DNA of 6,581 bases from Silvimonas sp. (GTDB lineage: Bacteria > Pseudomonadota > Gammaproteobacteria > Burkholderiales > Chitinibacteraceae). Location of the stretch: contig JASLES010000437.1 in NCBI GenBank assembly GCA_030151005.1, positions 1-6,581 of the forward strand, given 5' to 3'. The notes under the pieces are model-generated. The model did no database searches and was not told where the DNA came from. It saw only the letters and a program-made list of their open reading frames with translations. This document shows positions 6,090-6,581 of this stretch, one piece after another (position 1 is the first letter of the stretch; the number at the start of each line of letters is the position of its first letter). Both the position numbers and the translations under genes were made by a program.

Positions 6090-6527
6090 ATGTCACATAT
6101 CTCTATGTGGTTTATCGCTGCGCTGGTGCTGGCCGGGCTGGAAATGCTCACCGGCACTTTGTACATGCTCGCCATTGCCTGCGGCCTGGCGGTAGGTGGT
6201 GCCTCATCCTTGATGGGCATCAGCATCCCGGCGCAGATCATCGTCGCTTCGATCAGCGCAGTACTGGCGGTGGGCGTGTTGCATAGCTGGAAGCTCAAGC
6301 ACCAGATCGTTCCGGTCGATACCATCCAGAACCAGCTCGATCTAGGCCATCGCGTCACCGTGGACGAATGGCTGGATATGCGTCACGCCCGAGTGCGCTA
6401 TCGGGGCACCACCTGGGATGCAGAAATCGTCGACACCCGCGTGCCGCAAAATGCGCCCAGTTATTTCATTACCGGACAACGCGGCAATATCTTGCTGATT
6501 GATATTTTGCCGCCTGCCAGCGCTTAA
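6090..6527 (+). CDS. NfeD-family membrane protein
   Basis: Small inner-membrane protein of 145 residues. Three hydrophobic segments are visible at about residues 6-20, 24-43 and 46-65, with short turns, then a basic stretch (KLKHQ at 68-72) and a soluble C-terminal domain of about 85-140. That domain contains GHRVTVDEW, ARVRYRGTTWDAEIVD and GNILLIDIL, the pattern of the OB-fold NfeD C-terminal domain (YRGTTWDAE is the most telling part). Family members of this short form, such as E. coli YbbJ, are usually encoded next to an SPFH/stomatin-like protein (QmcA) and are thought to help organise membrane protein assemblies or proteolysis. The long protease-fused NfeD form is not present. A ribosome-binding-site-like GGGAG about 45 bases after the stop suggests a co-transcribed next gene beyond the window. 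The biochemical role is inferred from family only. Confidence 0.88.
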   Translation: MSHISMWFIAALVLAGLEMLTGTLYMLAIACGLAVGGASSLMGISIPAQIIVASISAVLAVGVLHSWKLKHQIVPVDTIQNQLDLGHRVTVDEWLDMRHARVRYRGTTWDAEIVDTRVPQNAPSYFITGQRGNILLIDILPPASA

Positions 6528-6572
6528 GTTTTTACATCATTTTTACGGGTCATCAACAACAATTGATTTGCC

Positions 6573-6577
6573 GGGAG
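6573..6577 (+). promoter_or_regulatory. Possible ribosome-binding site for a gene starting just beyond the window
   Basis: GGGAG lies at the extreme right edge, 46-50 bases after the NfeD-like stop and with no terminator between. A start codon would be expected within a few bases of the edge; none is visible inside the window. Confidence 0.45.
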
Positions 6578-6581
6578 ATAT

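Overview
The window looks like ordinary chromosomal core genome from a betaproteobacterium, most probably of the order Neisseriales (a Chromobacterium- or Chitinibacteraceae-like lineage). Three things point there. The GyrA fragment closely follows Neisseria/Burkholderia-type GyrA. The OmpA-family protein is short and barrel-less like neisserial RmpM. Base composition is moderately GC-rich, with strong CTG and GCC/GGC use. The order is inferred from remembered family sequences, not from a search.

Layout: the first 1478 bases are the 5' two-fifths to one-half of gyrA on the minus strand, running off the left edge. A 304-base divergent intergenic region follows, with two adjacent perfect dyads and a fair sigma70-type promoter for the next gene. 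To the right, everything is on the plus strand: a secreted OmpA-C-domain protein (1783-2484) closed by a strong intrinsic terminator; then lolA (2603-3211), rarA (3195-4514, overlapping lolA by 17 bases) and serS (4596-5882), probably one transcription unit ended by a second strong terminator at about 5899-5928; then a 161-base gap and an NfeD-like small membrane protein gene (6090-6527). The last bases of the window carry a ribosome-binding-site-like GGGAG, so another plus-strand gene probably starts just beyond.

How the genes relate: the OmpA-family protein (outer membrane-peptidoglycan tether) and LolA (periplasmic lipoprotein carrier) both serve the cell envelope. RarA and GyrA act on DNA during replication, SerS charges tRNA-Ser, and NfeD-like proteins usually partner SPFH/stomatin-like proteins in membrane organisation. 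The order lolA-rarA-serS is also found in Escherichia coli, so this is an old conserved cluster. I see no mobile element, CRISPR array, tRNA/rRNA gene or defence system. No previously undescribed system is apparent; the findings below are modest regulatory and sequence-divergence observations. Several long open frames antisense to gyrA, ompA, rarA and serS are shadows and were left out.
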